Below are positions 18,630 through 28,862 of a DNA stretch of 64,000 nucleotides, piece after piece. A program made the translations under genes and the position numbers. This DNA is from Rhodococcus sp. 14-2470-1b (lineage in GTDB: Bacteria > Actinomycetota > Actinomycetes > Mycobacteriales > Mycobacteriaceae): NCBI RefSeq assembly GCF_002259415.1, contig NZ_NPFY01000009.1:1-64000 (forward strand), read 5' to 3'. Position 1 is the stretch's first letter. Each line of letters opens with the position of its first letter. A model generated the notes under the pieces. That model searched no databases and was not told where the DNA came from. It saw only the letters and a list, made by a program, of their open reading frames with translations.

Positions 18630-20018
18630 CTACCTGTTCCCTTCCGTGATCGTCGTGAATGCGTCGTTCGTGGTAGCTGCAGGCGCACCCACCGAGGTCC
18701 GCCGCTTCGGCACAGCGACCGTCACGAGCGCACCCATGAGCGCAACTGCAGCGAAAAGGTAGAACGCAGTGGACGAGGCGATGCCTGCCCCGAGGAGGAA
18801 CCCGCCGATCAGAGGGCCGAATATGCCTCCGAGCCGGCCGAATCCGGCACACCAGGCGACCCCGGCTGCGCGTGCAGTGGTCGGGTAGTAGTTGGACACG
18901 TACCCGTAGATCAGAACCTGGGTTCCGATCGCGCCGACGCCGGCGCCTGCGACCGCCGTGAGCAGAACCCCCAAGGGAAGCTGTGCGGTCAACACGATCA
19001 GCGAGAGAGCCGCCAGACAGAACGTCACCGCGACGACTTTCTGCGGGCCGGTCCGGTCTGCCACGCGCGAGGCGATGAGCCCACCGACGATCGCACCTCC
19101 GTTGAGGACGAGCAGGAAGGACAACGAACCCTTCGCGTTGTATCCGGCTTCGGACATGATCTGTGGCAGCCACGTGTTCAGGCCGTAGGTGAGCAACAAT
19201 CCGGAAAAGCTCATCATGCCGAGTAACGCAGTGGGCCGCAGAAGTGGCTTACGCGCCAACGCGGCGAATCCGACGCGATCGCCGGTCTCGTTCGCTTCGG
19301 CCACGGGCATCGGAATCCCTGTCCGGTCGCAGACAGCTTTGGCATCGGCGCCCCTTCCGCGCGCCACCAGCCATCGCGGCGATTCCGGCATGCGCAGAAA
19401 CGCCAACGGGAGCAAAATCACCAGCGGAAGCGCGCCGAGCCAGAACAATCCCCTCCACCCGATCGAGTCCTCGAGGGTGATCGCCGCAATCGATGCCAAT
19501 ACACCGCCGGCTGGAATTCCGCTGTAGACAATGGCATTGAACAGGTTTCGCTTACCTTGCGGTGCGAATTCCGCGATCATCGCACCGACCGTCTCCACCA
19601 GACCACCCACTCCAATTCCGGTCAGGAAGCGAAGAACGCCGAAGGTGCCGATGTTGTGCGCCAAAGCCGTTGCGGCCATGCCGACCGAAAACCACACGAT
19701 GCAGGTGAGCATCGTCTTACGTCGACCGATGCGATCTCCGAAAGCACCGGCGAGTAACGCCCCGACGAGCACACCGACCAACGCGTAGGAACCGAGCGCG
19801 CCTGCCGTACCTGGATCGAGTTGCCCGAGCTGTGACGAGTCGGCGAGCAGAGTAGGTAGCACGGTGCCGTAGACGACCAGGTCGTACCCGTCGAAGACGA
19901 TCGCGACGGTCGACAAGACGACGATCCACAGGACGCTGTTGCGATGCTCGCTGCTGACCCATCCGTCCGGGGCCATGCGCGCCGGTGATCCTGGTGGTGG
20001 AAGTTGTGAGGTTGACAT
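18630..20018 (-). CDS. benK: Aromatic acid:H+ symporter, MFS (BenK/PcaK type)
   Basis: The 462-residue protein has 12 membrane segments and the AAHS signature: FDGYDLVVYG in the first helix (residues 42-51), GDRIGRRKTML in loop 2-3, RFLTGIGVGGLVE, and PESPRWLVARGRG in the central loop. The Asp residues of DGYD are required for transport in PcaK. Position before benE and after the ben regulator indicates benzoate uptake. The stop lies 10 bp from the benE start, so the two are co-transcribed. About 120 bp separate it from the regulator gene, enough for its own promoter. Confidence 0.88.
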   Translation of the reverse strand: MSTSQLPPPGSPARMAPDGWVSSEHRNSVLWIVVLSTVAIVFDGYDLVVYGTVLPTLLADSSQLGQLDPGTAGALGSYALVGVLVGALLAGAFGDRIGRRKTMLTCIVWFSVGMAATALAHNIGTFGVLRFLTGIGVGGLVETVGAMIAEFAPQGKRNLFNAIVYSGIPAGGVLASIAAITLEDSIGWRGLFWLGALPLVILLPLAFLRMPESPRWLVARGRGADAKAVCDRTGIPMPVAEANETGDRVGFAALARKPLLRPTALLGMMSFSGLLLTYGLNTWLPQIMSEAGYNAKGSLSFLLVLNGGAIVGGLIASRVADRTGPQKVVAVTFCLAALSLIVLTAQLPLGVLLTAVAGAGVGAIGTQVLIYGYVSNYYPTTARAAGVAWCAGFGRLGGIFGPLIGGFLLGAGIASSTAFYLFAAVALMGALVTVAVPKRRTSVGAPAATTNDAFTTITEGNR

Positions 20019-20139
20019 GGAGAATCCTTAGATCGAAGAGGGTTCGTCGGGAGGTAGGCGTAAGCCGGTCACTGTGACGAGCATCTCGATCGTGTCGCTA
20101 CCCGGGGCAGATCACACCAGGGCTTTACCCAACCTTGGC

Positions 20140-22878
20140 CTAGGGTTCTGCTGCGAACGTCGGTCGTTCCCGAGCTTTGGTTGCCGCCAACTCTGCGCGT
20201 GAACGAATTCCGAGTTTCGCGTAGACCCGCGTCAAGTGAAACTGAACCGTTTTCACCGAAAGAAACAGCTCTGACGCGACTTCACGATTGGTCATTCCGG
20301 TCGACACGAGACCGGCAACGGCGTCCTCCTGTGGTGTCAACGTGTCGCTGGGACGGTCTTTGAGGACAGCGTGCACTCCGCCGGCCTTCAATTCTCGGTC
20401 GCACCTGCGGACGTACGTCGTGGCGCCGATCGCCAGGTATCCCTCGCGGGCGGCAGCTATCACGCTGTCTGCCTCACGACGCTTGCCTGCACGCCGTAGC
20501 GTCTGTCCGTACGCGAAGTTGACGCGAGCACGATCGTAGACCAGTGGAAGCGGTGCCAGCAGCGTGAGAGCGTGCTCGAACGACACCCGTGCCGAGTCGA
20601 GGTCGCCCAGTGCGCCGTGCAGACGTCCACGAGCACAGGCCAGTCTGGCCGATCCGGACCTGTGCGCGTTCACCGTCGCTCTGGCCTCGTGCTCGGCGAG
20701 AAATTCGTCCGCTTCCTGCAGACGACCCTCGACGACGAGAGCGTTTGCGTACACGTCCGGCCACGGCCAGAAACCGGTCTCGGACACATCCTTGCGTGCC
20801 CACGGTTCGGTCAGCGGGGCGAGTGCCCGCAACACTGCCGGGTAGTCGGCCCGTGCTTCGGCGACTGCGGCGTGAGCCAGGGCCGCGGGTACTCGCATGA
20901 TCGCATAATCGCGCGCTCCGGCGTCCCCCCGGCGCGCGCTGTCCGACGCCGCTACCCAGTCTCCGCGCAACGCATGAATCTGAGTTGCAGTCCACTGCAA
21001 CAACGGAACGATCAGCGCCTGTCCGGAACTGTCCCCTAGATCGGCACCTTCACCGACCGTCCGCAACGCAGCATCCCAATCGCCGGTCACGAACTAGGTT
21101 CGTGCAACCCAAGCGCGGGCCCACAGAGCGATTCGGGTGGACCCTCCGAGAAAGTCGGTCGGTGCGGCCGATTCCAGCTCGGCTCGAGCGAGTTCGACAT
21201 GGTCGGTCGCAAGATGTAGCCACCCTGCACCCATCTGAACGCGCTGGCCTACGGCCCCGGTACCAGCTTGGCCCCAGAGATCTCGATAGCTCGCCAGAGC
21301 TTCCGTAGTCCGACCGGTACCACCGAGTCCGAGGCCCCGTATGGCCTGGGCTTCGACTGCCGTGGAATGGTCGGCGCCGACCAACTCCACGGCACGGTCT
21401 GCCCACTCCACCAACTTTGCACCGTCGCAGCGCGCAAGATTGTGCAACACCTGCCGGTGGCAGATCACCGCGGCGATCTCCGGCTCCCGGCTCGTGCGGA
21501 CCAATTGCCAGGCGCGTTCGAGGCGCGCGTCGGCTTCCTGTGGACGACCGCGAAGGATCGCGAGATAACCCAGAACTGCATTGCGCATCGGCGTCTCGGC
21601 GAGAGACTCGATCTCGGCCACATGTCCCGCCGCGGTTCGCACATCTCCCGCACCGAGAAGCGCGTCCACTGCCCTCACGATCATGTCGTCGCGACGCCCC
21701 GGCTCCACGGCAGTTCTACTCGACAATTCGAACAACTCTGCGGCCGTTGCCCATTCGCCACGAGCCGCGCGTTCGGTTGCCAGGTGGGCGAGTTCCTCGC
21801 TCATTCCGATCCCGGGTAGAGGGTCGGCTTCGACGGTGTGGGCGAGCACATCGGCTGGGTCCGTGAGCACTTCGGCTGCTTGCCTGTGCATGTGCGCACG
21901 AAGCGGTCGGCTCATCGTCGCGAGAACGGCCGCGCGAACCATCGGATCGGGAATGTCGAGAACGATCGCGGACGATTCGTGATGCACCACGAGCAAACCA
22001 CGTCGCTCGGCGGCATCGATGGCCGTCCACGGATCCTCGATCCGTGCAAGGGAGCACACCGTCGGAAGCGCGCCCGCAGACCCGAGGACGGCAACAGCCT
22101 CGACCATGCGACGCGCAACCGAATCGCATTCCGACAACGACGCCCGAACCTCGGAAAAGACAAAAGAGGGTGCCGGGAGTTGTGGGCGGACCCCACGCCA
22201 CACGTCCCGAGGTAACTCGTCGAGCAGTGCCGAGATGTGCTTGGGCAGGCCTCCGGTGTGGCGGACCAACTCTCCGACCGACGACACGGACAGCGCAATT
22301 CCGCGTTCGGCCGCCATCTCGGCAACGGAGCCGATCCTGAGCGGTGACAGAACGAACCGACGATCCGCCGCCACGTCCAGTACTCGATGTGCTTCTGGAT
22401 CTCCCGCGGGGCGGGGGCGTCTGGTGCACACGACCGCCAGTCGCGCGCTTCTGTTGTGCCGTACTGCCGTTGCCAGTGCCCGAAGCGAACTGGCATCGGC
22501 GTCCTGCGCATCATCGATCAACAGAACAGTCGCCAGTGGCCCCTCCGCCGAGACGGTGAGCAAAGCAGAGACGATGTGAGCGGCAGGTGCGAAATAGTCG
22601 TCCTGCGTTCCTCGGACCGTCGACGACGGAGCCAACTGATCGAGAACACCGAACGGAATCGCAGACTCCCATGGCACTCCCACCACTCGAACGACTCGCG
22701 GCGGCGCGTCCCGAACCTCCAAACGCTGCGCGAGGCCCTCGAGAAAAGCGGACCGCCCAACTCCCCTCGCTCCGTCGACTACCACGAAGACCGAACCGGA
22801 TTCGTCCATACGCGAGATCGCGGCGAGCAGTTCCTCCAACTGTTCGCCGCGTCCCGTCAACACGACCCGTTCGGTCAT
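20140..22878 (-). pseudogene. benR: LuxR family large ATP-binding regulator (BenR-like), interrupted by in-frame TAG
   Basis: From ATG 22878 the frame encodes 594 residues: an AAA-type ATPase with a modified P-loop GARGVGRS (Arg in place of Lys), Walker B TVLLIDDAQD and TPR-like helices. It then meets TAG at 21096-21094. The same frame continues without shift for 317 codons, with more TPR-like helices and a C-terminal LuxR helix-turn-helix (LTPQEDAVAGLVSTGMTNREVASELF, then SVKTVQFHLTRVYAKLG). The joined length, about 912 residues, is normal for LAL regulators. A GTG at 21090 could allow reinitiation 3 nt after the stop. The position between benD and benK matches the LuxR-type BenR of corynebacteria. 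It may be a pseudogene, a split protein or a sequence error. Confidence 0.75.
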
Positions 22879-22949
22879 GGTTTCACGGTAGTCATCCCTG
22901 CCGATGCGGTCTCGGGATCGCGCGAAACCCGACATGTCCGCAGACCCGG

Positions 22950-25718
22950 TCAGCCCAGATCTCCGCCGGCAACCGGAAGAACGGTTCCGGTGATGTACGA
23001 CGCCTCTTCGGAGGCCAGGAAACAGATCGCCGCAGCTTGCTCGTCCAAGGTTCCGTAACGTCCCAGCAGCGACGAGTCGACGGTCTGATCGACGATCGCC
23101 TGGTACCACTCCTTCTCCTGATCGGTGGACGGCGCAGGTCCGCGCGCTACTCGCCGAGGAGGCGCGTCGGTACCTCCCGGAGCAGTCGCCACGACACGCA
23201 CACCGTGCGGAGCAGCCTCGAGTGCGAGCGCCGAAGTGATGGCGTTCACACCGCCTTTCGCCGCCGCGTAAGGGACTCGGTGTACACCCCTGGTGGCGAC
23301 CGATGACACGTTGACGATTGTGCCTCGGCCCCGTTCGATCATGTGCCCGATCACTGCGCGACACGACCACAGGGTCGGGAACAACGACCGAGAAATCTCC
23401 TTCTCTATCTGATCAGGGGGGTAATTCGCGAACGGCTTGGCCCAGATCGTCCCGCCCACCACGTGGATCGCCACGTCGATGCGCCCGAATTCCGTCAACG
23501 CCTTCTCGACAGCGGCAGACGCGCCGTCCCAGGTCTCCAGGTCGGCGAGCACGCTCGTCGCGTCGACGCCGTCCTTCACGAATTCCTCGGCCAGCGAGTC
23601 CACCAACTCCGATCGGTCTGCCAGCAGCAGTGTTCCGCCCTCCGCTGCTATCCGTCGGGCAACGCATTCACCGATGCCTTGGGCAGCACCGGTGACCAAC
23701 ACCGCCTTACCCGAGAATCGACCTGGTGTGACGAACTTCGGTCGCTTGGACACTGCAGTGTCGTGCATGGCCCGCTTCATGGTGATCTTGGATCGGTCTG
23801 CGTGCTCGGCGATCAACGTCCTCGCCCGGTCACGGTCCCGGGCTTCGAATGCGTCGACGATGTCGAGGTGGTCCTGCGCGCACAACGGGTCGCACCACGT
23901 CGCATTACGCAACGCCTCGGCCATTGCGGCTTTCACCCCGAGTGCCTGATACGCCTGCAGTAGATGTTCGTTTCCGGTTTGCGTGAAAAGGTAGTCGTGG
24001 AACGCAGCATTGGTCTCGGTATAGGCCGCAGCGTCGAGGAATCGGTCGCCTTCGACATATTTCGTCGTCGTCTCGGCCAGGAGTCGGTAGCCGGCGATCT
24101 GCTGTGTACTGAGCCGTCCGATCACCAATTCGAGCGCGCCCAACTCCAGGGCTCGACGTGCCTCGAAAACCGCATCGGACTCGTGCACTGACGGATGTTC
24201 CTCGCCGATTTCGTATCCGTCGGAGAGCTCCGGATCGATCGCGGGCGTTTCCACGGTGTCGTGATCGAACAGAGGCGTGATCTCCCGTTCGGTCCAGATT
24301 CTCTGTCCCGCCAATGAACGTGCGTCGCCGTTCTCGAGCATGGGCGAGCCTGCATCGAGCTCTACCGGTTGCGCATCGGAGCCGGCCTTGGCCACGCGCT
24401 GGCCCGCAATGGCGCGCATGGCCAGCAGCTCGTCTTTGCGCGGGACGAGGGTGTCGGTCGACCGTGCAGGGGCGAGATCGCGTCGATCGAACAGCGGTCG
24501 GCCGAAGAGGGTTCGCGACGCAGTTCCGATCGGCTCGGCGGCGGTCGTGACGTTCGCGTGTATCACCTCACGCGGCGGCGGTCCGGACTCGGCGTCGAGC
24601 ACTGCATCGGGCTCCGGTCCGACTTCGCCGACGGAATCGACGACGACACTGTCGGCCAATTCGTCTGCGGGAGCGCCAGTGTCGGGTTCAGGCTCCGCAA
24701 TCTTGGATGCAGACTGTGTCGACGGCGCGAATTTCTCATAGTAGAAGCCAGTCGGCTCGACACCTTTGTCGGCGAAGTAGCTGCGGACTGCCTCGACCAT
24801 CGGGGGTGGGCCACAGAGATACACCGCGACGTCGCCATCGTTCAGGTGCTCGTCTTCGATGAGAGAGGTGACGTATCCCTTGTTCGGAGCCGAGGATTTC
24901 GGATCTGTGACCACATAATCCCAGGTGAACGATTCCAGAGTCTTGGCAAGAGCAGCAAGCGTGTCCAGCTCGACGAGATCGTCGTCCGAGCTCACCCCGT
25001 AGATCAAGTGGATCGGCCGCTTGCTCGAATCGATCTCCAATTTGCGCAGAATCGACAGTATCGGGGCCAGTCCGGTGCCCCCGGCAAGCAGAAGGGCAGG
25101 GCGGTCGGCTTCGCGAAGGAAGAAGCTGCCATGAGGACCGGTGAAGGTGACGTCCTCACCGACGTCAGCGCGCTCGGACAGGTATCTGGACATGAGTCCA
25201 CCCGGTGTCAATTTGACCAAGAACTCGAAGTCCTCCGAGCCCGGGGCTGTGCTGAACGAGTAGGACCTCGTGTCCGAACTGCCTGGCACCGAGATGTTGA
25301 CGTACTGGCCCGGCAGGAACGCCAGGCCCCCGGGAGGCGCTTGAACAGCGAGTCGGACAGTCGTCGGAGACAGCTCCTCGACCGCAGTAATAGTGGTGTC
25401 GTGCGAAGCGGCCTTCGTCTTCGCCACTGCCGACGTGCTTGCGATCTGGAGGACAAGATCGGACTTGGGACTCATGCTGCACGGCAGGCAGAAACCCTCG
25501 TCCGCTTCCTGCGGGCTCAGCGCATCGTCGAGGTAGCTTCCCGCGTCGAACTCGCCGGACTCGCATACCGCCTTGCACGTGCCACACGCGCCGTCACGGC
25601 AATCCAGCGGAATGTTGATGCGTGATCTGTAGGCAGCGTCGGCAACGGTCTGGCCGGGCTCGCAGTCGACGAATCGGGTGACACCGTCCTCGAACGACAG
25701 TGCTACGCGGTGGCTCAT
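22950..25718 (-). CDS. Fused benzoate dioxygenase reductase (BenC) - FCD domain - dihydrodiol dehydrogenase (BenD)
   Basis: One open frame of 922 codons joins three modules. Residues 1-340 are BenC: plant-type 2Fe-2S ligands Cys40, Cys45, Cys48 and Cys80, FAD motif TRSYSFSTAP, NAD motif LLAGGTGLAP and CGPPPMVEA. Residues 341-513 are an acidic, proline-rich linker. Residues 514-645 resemble the FCD effector domain of GntR regulators (AAFHDYLFTQTGNEHLL; His574, His617 and His639 fit its metal ligands) but carry no DNA-binding helix. Residues 666-922 are an SDR like BenD (VLVTGAAQGIGE, active-site Tyr/Lys in PYAAAKGG), which oxidises the benzoate cis-diol to catechol. It lies directly downstream of benAB. 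The FCD insert's function is unknown. Confidence 0.88.
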   Translation of the reverse strand: MSHRVALSFEDGVTRFVDCEPGQTVADAAYRSRINIPLDCRDGACGTCKAVCESGEFDAGSYLDDALSPQEADEGFCLPCSMSPKSDLVLQIASTSAVAKTKAASHDTTITAVEELSPTTVRLAVQAPPGGLAFLPGQYVNISVPGSSDTRSYSFSTAPGSEDFEFLVKLTPGGLMSRYLSERADVGEDVTFTGPHGSFFLREADRPALLLAGGTGLAPILSILRKLEIDSSKRPIHLIYGVSSDDDLVELDTLAALAKTLESFTWDYVVTDPKSSAPNKGYVTSLIEDEHLNDGDVAVYLCGPPPMVEAVRSYFADKGVEPTGFYYEKFAPSTQSASKIAEPEPDTGAPADELADSVVVDSVGEVGPEPDAVLDAESGPPPREVIHANVTTAAEPIGTASRTLFGRPLFDRRDLAPARSTDTLVPRKDELLAMRAIAGQRVAKAGSDAQPVELDAGSPMLENGDARSLAGQRIWTEREITPLFDHDTVETPAIDPELSDGYEIGEEHPSVHESDAVFEARRALELGALELVIGRLSTQQIAGYRLLAETTTKYVEGDRFLDAAAYTETNAAFHDYLFTQTGNEHLLQAYQALGVKAAMAEALRNATWCDPLCAQDHLDIVDAFEARDRDRARTLIAEHADRSKITMKRAMHDTAVSKRPKFVTPGRFSGKAVLVTGAAQGIGECVARRIAAEGGTLLLADRSELVDSLAEEFVKDGVDATSVLADLETWDGASAAVEKALTEFGRIDVAIHVVGGTIWAKPFANYPPDQIEKEISRSLFPTLWSCRAVIGHMIERGRGTIVNVSSVATRGVHRVPYAAAKGGVNAITSALALEAAPHGVRVVATAPGGTDAPPRRVARGPAPSTDQEKEWYQAIVDQTVDSSLLGRYGTLDEQAAAICFLASEEASYITGTVLPVAGGDLG

Positions 25719-25776
25719 GTGCAGTCACTCATTTCAGAGAGTCCTCTCCGACCTGTGCTTTCGAGGCAAGGATCGG

Positions 25777-26316
25777 TCAGAAGTGATAGATATCGACGAC
25801 GTGGTGGATGTAGTCGTTCTTGAGCACCACGGTCTTTCGGCGAATGAGTGGTGCGTCACCGGAAAAGTCGATCGTGTAGAACGATGTCCCGTAGTACGGG
25901 TCGATTGTCTTGTAGCGGAAGTACATCGTGTGCCAGTTGAACCGAACATCGACAATGTCGCCGCGTCGTTCTATCACCTCGACGTTGCTGATGTTGTGGC
26001 TCGTGCGCGGTTCCGGAATCGATGTCGCGCTGGATCGTTCGGTCCTGATCCGGAACACCCGGTCTTCCAGACCACCCTTGTTCTCGTAGTAGATCAGAGA
26101 GATGTCCGTCTGCGGGTCCTCGGTGAGGAGGTCGTCGTCGCCCCAGCTGGGCATCCAGTATTCGACGTCGTCGGCATAGCACGTGAGCCACTTCTCGAAC
26201 TCGCGGTCATCGAGGTAGCGGGCCTCGCGGTACAGAAACTGCTCGATTGCGACCTGATCGATCACGCGGGCTGAATCTGCCGGGGCCGAGTTCTCGTCGG
26301 TCGTTGCGGCGGTCAT
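25777..26316 (-). CDS. benB: Benzoate 1,2-dioxygenase, small (beta) subunit
   Basis: The 179-residue protein matches the ring-hydroxylating dioxygenase beta subunit: [36 protein letters not shown], then [24 protein letters not shown] and the C-terminal [19 protein letters not shown]. The subunit forms the alpha3beta3 hexamer with BenA and is structural. ATG 26316 overlaps the benA stop as ATGA. The upstream in-frame extension is not used. A 58-bp gap precedes the BenC fusion gene. Confidence 0.95.
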   Translation of the reverse strand: MTAATTDENSAPADSARVIDQVAIEQFLYREARYLDDREFEKWLTCYADDVEYWMPSWGDDDLLTEDPQTDISLIYYENKGGLEDRVFRIRTERSSATSIPEPRTSHNISNVEVIERRGDIVDVRFNWHTMYFRYKTIDPYYGTSFYTIDFSGDAPLIRRKTVVLKNDYIHHVVDIYHF

Positions 26317-27707
26317 GCTCGGGCCTCCTTCGGCTGCGTAGCGCCGGCACTCTCCGCGGCGCGTTGCTTCTCGAGTGCGTCGAGCAGGGTCTGGCGCCAA
26401 TAACCATGCTGGACCGTGAACAGTCCTTCGTCCTCGTTCTTGACCCCTGCCGAGATGACGCCGTGCATGTCGAGCGCCTCTGCTACGGGGTCGGGTCCGG
26501 TCAGCCAGTGCTCGGCACCGCGGCTCATGTCGTTCCAGGGCGCGTTCGTCGCCTGGAAGGTGAGTTGGCACGACCGAAACTCCTCCAGGTCGTCCGGGGT
26601 TGCCATACCCGACGCGTTGAAGAAGTCCTCGTACTGACGAATCCGGTGCGAACGCGCGGCTTTGCTCTCCCCTTTGGGAGCGATGCAATAGATCGTCACT
26701 TCGGTCTTGTTGGGTGCGATCGGTCGAAACTGTCTGATCTGCGTGCTGAATTGGTCCATCAGATAGACGTTCGGATACAGGCACAAGTTACGCGAGCCCT
26801 TCACCATGAACTCACCTTTTGCATCGCCGAACTTCTCTTTGAGCTTGTCCATCTGGTCCCACAGAGGACGATCCTGCGGGTTCGCAGCCCAGGTCCACAG
26901 GCAGAGATGTCCGTTGGGGTAGGACCAGTACCCTCCCCCGGACTTACCCCAGCCGCCTGCGTCGAGTGCTTTGGTGGTGTTCTTGGACTCTCCGTTGTTA
27001 CGCCGTGAAGTAGTGGCGGCGTAATTCCAATGCACAGCCGAGACATGATAGCCATCGGCACCGTTCTCTGCCTGCACTTTCCAGTTTCCGTCGAATGTGT
27101 AGGACGACGAACCGCGGAGAACCTCCAGCCCATCCGGTGACTGGTCGACGAGCATGTCGATTACCTTGGTCGTGTCGCCGAGGTGTTCTTCGAGCGAGGA
27201 CACATCATCGTTGAGACTTCCGAAGAGGAATCCGCGGTAGCTCTCGAACCGTGGGACCTTCGTCAGGTTGTGCGAGCCTTCGACGTCGAACGTGTCCGGG
27301 TAGCCTGCCCCGTCGGGATCTTTGACCTTGAGCAACGTCCCGTCGTTCCGAAAAGTCCAACCGTGGAAGGGACACGTGAGGGTGGGGCGATTGTCCGTCT
27401 TCCGGCGGCACAGCATCGCACCTCGATGAGCACACGCGTTGATGAGGCAGTGCAGTTCACCCTCTTTGTCGCGCGTGATCACGACAGGCTGACGCCCCAT
27501 GTGCACAGTGAAGTAATCGCCATTGTTGGGCAGCTGGCTTTCGTGAGCCAGGTAGATCCAATTGCCCTCGAAGATGTGTTTCATCTCGAGCTCGAACACT
27601 TCTTCGTCGGTGAAAATACTGCGGTTTGCGCGGTACACCCCAGCCTCGGCGTCATCCACGACGGCATTGTCGAGGGTGGCCTGTACGTGATCCAAGATCT
27701 CGGTCAT
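26313..27707 (-). CDS. benA: Benzoate 1,2-dioxygenase, large (alpha) subunit
   Basis: The 464-residue protein has a Rieske 2Fe-2S domain with Cys92, His94, Cys112 and His115 (CAHRGAML, then TCPFHGW) and a mononuclear iron site with His221 and His226 in [14 protein letters not shown], where Asp218 bridges to the neighbouring Rieske centre. It adds O2 to benzoate, giving the cis-1,2-diol-1-carboxylate. It starts the benA-benB-benC/D operon and is divergent from a LysR gene across 216 bp that contain a 21-bp dyad. Confidence 0.96.
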   Translation of the reverse strand: MTEILDHVQATLDNAVVDDAEAGVYRANRSIFTDEEVFELEMKHIFEGNWIYLAHESQLPNNGDYFTVHMGRQPVVITRDKEGELHCLINACAHRGAMLCRRKTDNRPTLTCPFHGWTFRNDGTLLKVKDPDGAGYPDTFDVEGSHNLTKVPRFESYRGFLFGSLNDDVSSLEEHLGDTTKVIDMLVDQSPDGLEVLRGSSSYTFDGNWKVQAENGADGYHVSAVHWNYAATTSRRNNGESKNTTKALDAGGWGKSGGGYWSYPNGHLCLWTWAANPQDRPLWDQMDKLKEKFGDAKGEFMVKGSRNLCLYPNVYLMDQFSTQIRQFRPIAPNKTEVTIYCIAPKGESKAARSHRIRQYEDFFNASGMATPDDLEEFRSCQLTFQATNAPWNDMSRGAEHWLTGPDPVAEALDMHGVISAGVKNEDEGLFTVQHGYWRQTLLDALEKQRAAESAGATQPKEARA

Positions 27708-27804
27708 CTAGTCCTCCACAGAAGTTTGTTCCCTGGAACACGACAATTTCACCGAGTGGCATCAATCACACTAGGTATCACCCTAGGTCTGACCCAGGGG
27801 ACCT

Positions 27805-27825
27805 TTGATAAGCGTTGCTTATCAA
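27805..27825. promoter_or_regulatory. LysR-type dyad between benA and a LysR gene
   Basis: Arms TTGATAAGC (27805-27813) and GCTTATCAA (27817-27825) flank GTT, a perfect 9+3+9 palindrome. It contains the T-N11-A core expected for LysR regulators and lies about 100 bp from each divergent start. The LysR protein at 27924 is the likely binder. Confidence 0.6.
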
Positions 27826-27843
27826 TCGACCATTTTTCGTTCT

Positions 27844-27872
27844 TTGTCAACGACCCAATACGAGAATACTGT
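27844..27872 (+). promoter_or_regulatory. Promoter of the LysR-AraC pair
   Basis: TTGTCA (27844-27849) and TACTGT (27867-27872) are separated by 17 bp and lie just downstream of the LysR dyad, about 50 bp before the LysR start. This fits negative autoregulation. The assignment rests on sequence alone. Confidence 0.4.
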
Positions 27873-27923
27873 GAACGGGATCACGCTGACGTACTGAAGC
27901 GAACACCGAGGGGGCACGGCTGC

Positions 27924-28862
27924 ATGGAACTGAGACACCTCCAGCACTTCGTCGCGGTTGCCGAGGAGCGGCACTTCGGTCGTGCCGCGACACGACTGGG
28001 ATTGGCGCAGCCAGCAGTGTCGCAGTCGGTCCGGCAACTGGAGAAAGAACTGGGTGTCGCTCTTTTCGAACGGACCACTCGCCAGGTCCGCAGGACGCCC
28101 GCGGGCGAATTCTTCTACCGCGAGACCGTCCGGAATCTCGACGGTCTCGCCCACACTCGACGCTCGGTACGGCGCATCGCGGCCGGTCGACAAGGCCTGA
28201 TCAGGCTCGGGTTCACCGGTACGTCCTCGTTCGACAGACTGCCGGTGATTGCGCGTACCGCGAAGCAGCGCATGCCCGGCGTCGCCCTCGAGATCCACGG
28301 CGACCTATTGACTCCCGCGCTGGTCGACGGGCTACGATCCGGCCAACTCGACCTGGCCGTGTTGAGGCCGCCTGTCGCCGGGACCGACCTCGTCGTTCGC
28401 ACTATTGCCGAGGAATCCCTCGTCGCGGCACTTCCAATCGACCACAGGCTGAGCGTTGAACCGGTTCTCGCGATCACCGATCTCGCTCAGGAGGACTTCG
28501 TCATGTACAGCGACCCCGATTCGGCGGTGAACGATGCCGTCGCACGATGTTGCCGCGCAGCCGGATTCACTCCTCGTCGCCAGCATGCTGCACCGGGGAC
28601 ATCGGTGTTGCTCGCGTTGGTCGCCGCAGGCCTCGGTATCGCCTTGGTCCCGGAGTCCGCACGTGCACTTCCGCTGGGCGGGGTAACTTTCCGGGAGATC
28701 GAGAACAGCGGAACTGTCGATCTAGCTCTGGCGTGGAACGAATCGCCGCCCTCGGCACTGGTGAACAACTTGCTCTCCGCACTCGACGTTGCCCACATTC
28801 CGACGTCCGACAGAGCCGGCACGAGCTACGTCGATTCCCCGGACGGGGAGGGTGTTCGATGA
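27924..28862 (+). CDS. LysR family transcriptional regulator
   Basis: The 312-residue protein has the LysR winged helix at residues 1-60 (MELRHLQHFVAVAEERHFGRAATRLGLAQPAVSQSVRQLEKELG, which I quote here only in part: HFGRAATRLG, AQPAVSQSVRQLE) and a two-lobed substrate-binding domain. ATG 27924 is preceded by GAGGGGG. It is divergent from benA and overlaps the following AraC gene by 4 bp (ATGA), so the two regulators are translated together. It may act on benABC/D through the dyad at 27805-27825; aromatic acids such as benzoate or muconate are plausible effectors. Confidence 0.88.
   Translation: MELRHLQHFVAVAEERHFGRAATRLGLAQPAVSQSVRQLEKELGVALFERTTRQVRRTPAGEFFYRETVRNLDGLAHTRRSVRRIAAGRQGLIRLGFTGTSSFDRLPVIARTAKQRMPGVALEIHGDLLTPALVDGLRSGQLDLAVLRPPVAGTDLVVRTIAEESLVAALPIDHRLSVEPVLAITDLAQEDFVMYSDPDSAVNDAVARCCRAAGFTPRRQHAAPGTSVLLALVAAGLGIALVPESARALPLGGVTFREIENSGTVDLALAWNESPPSALVNNLLSALDVAHIPTSDRAGTSYVDSPDGEGVR

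Noticed and set aside
27183-27923. Extended N-terminus of the LysR gene running into benA
   Set aside because: The LysR helix-turn-helix begins at ATG 27924 with a good ribosome site; the extension is antisense to benA.
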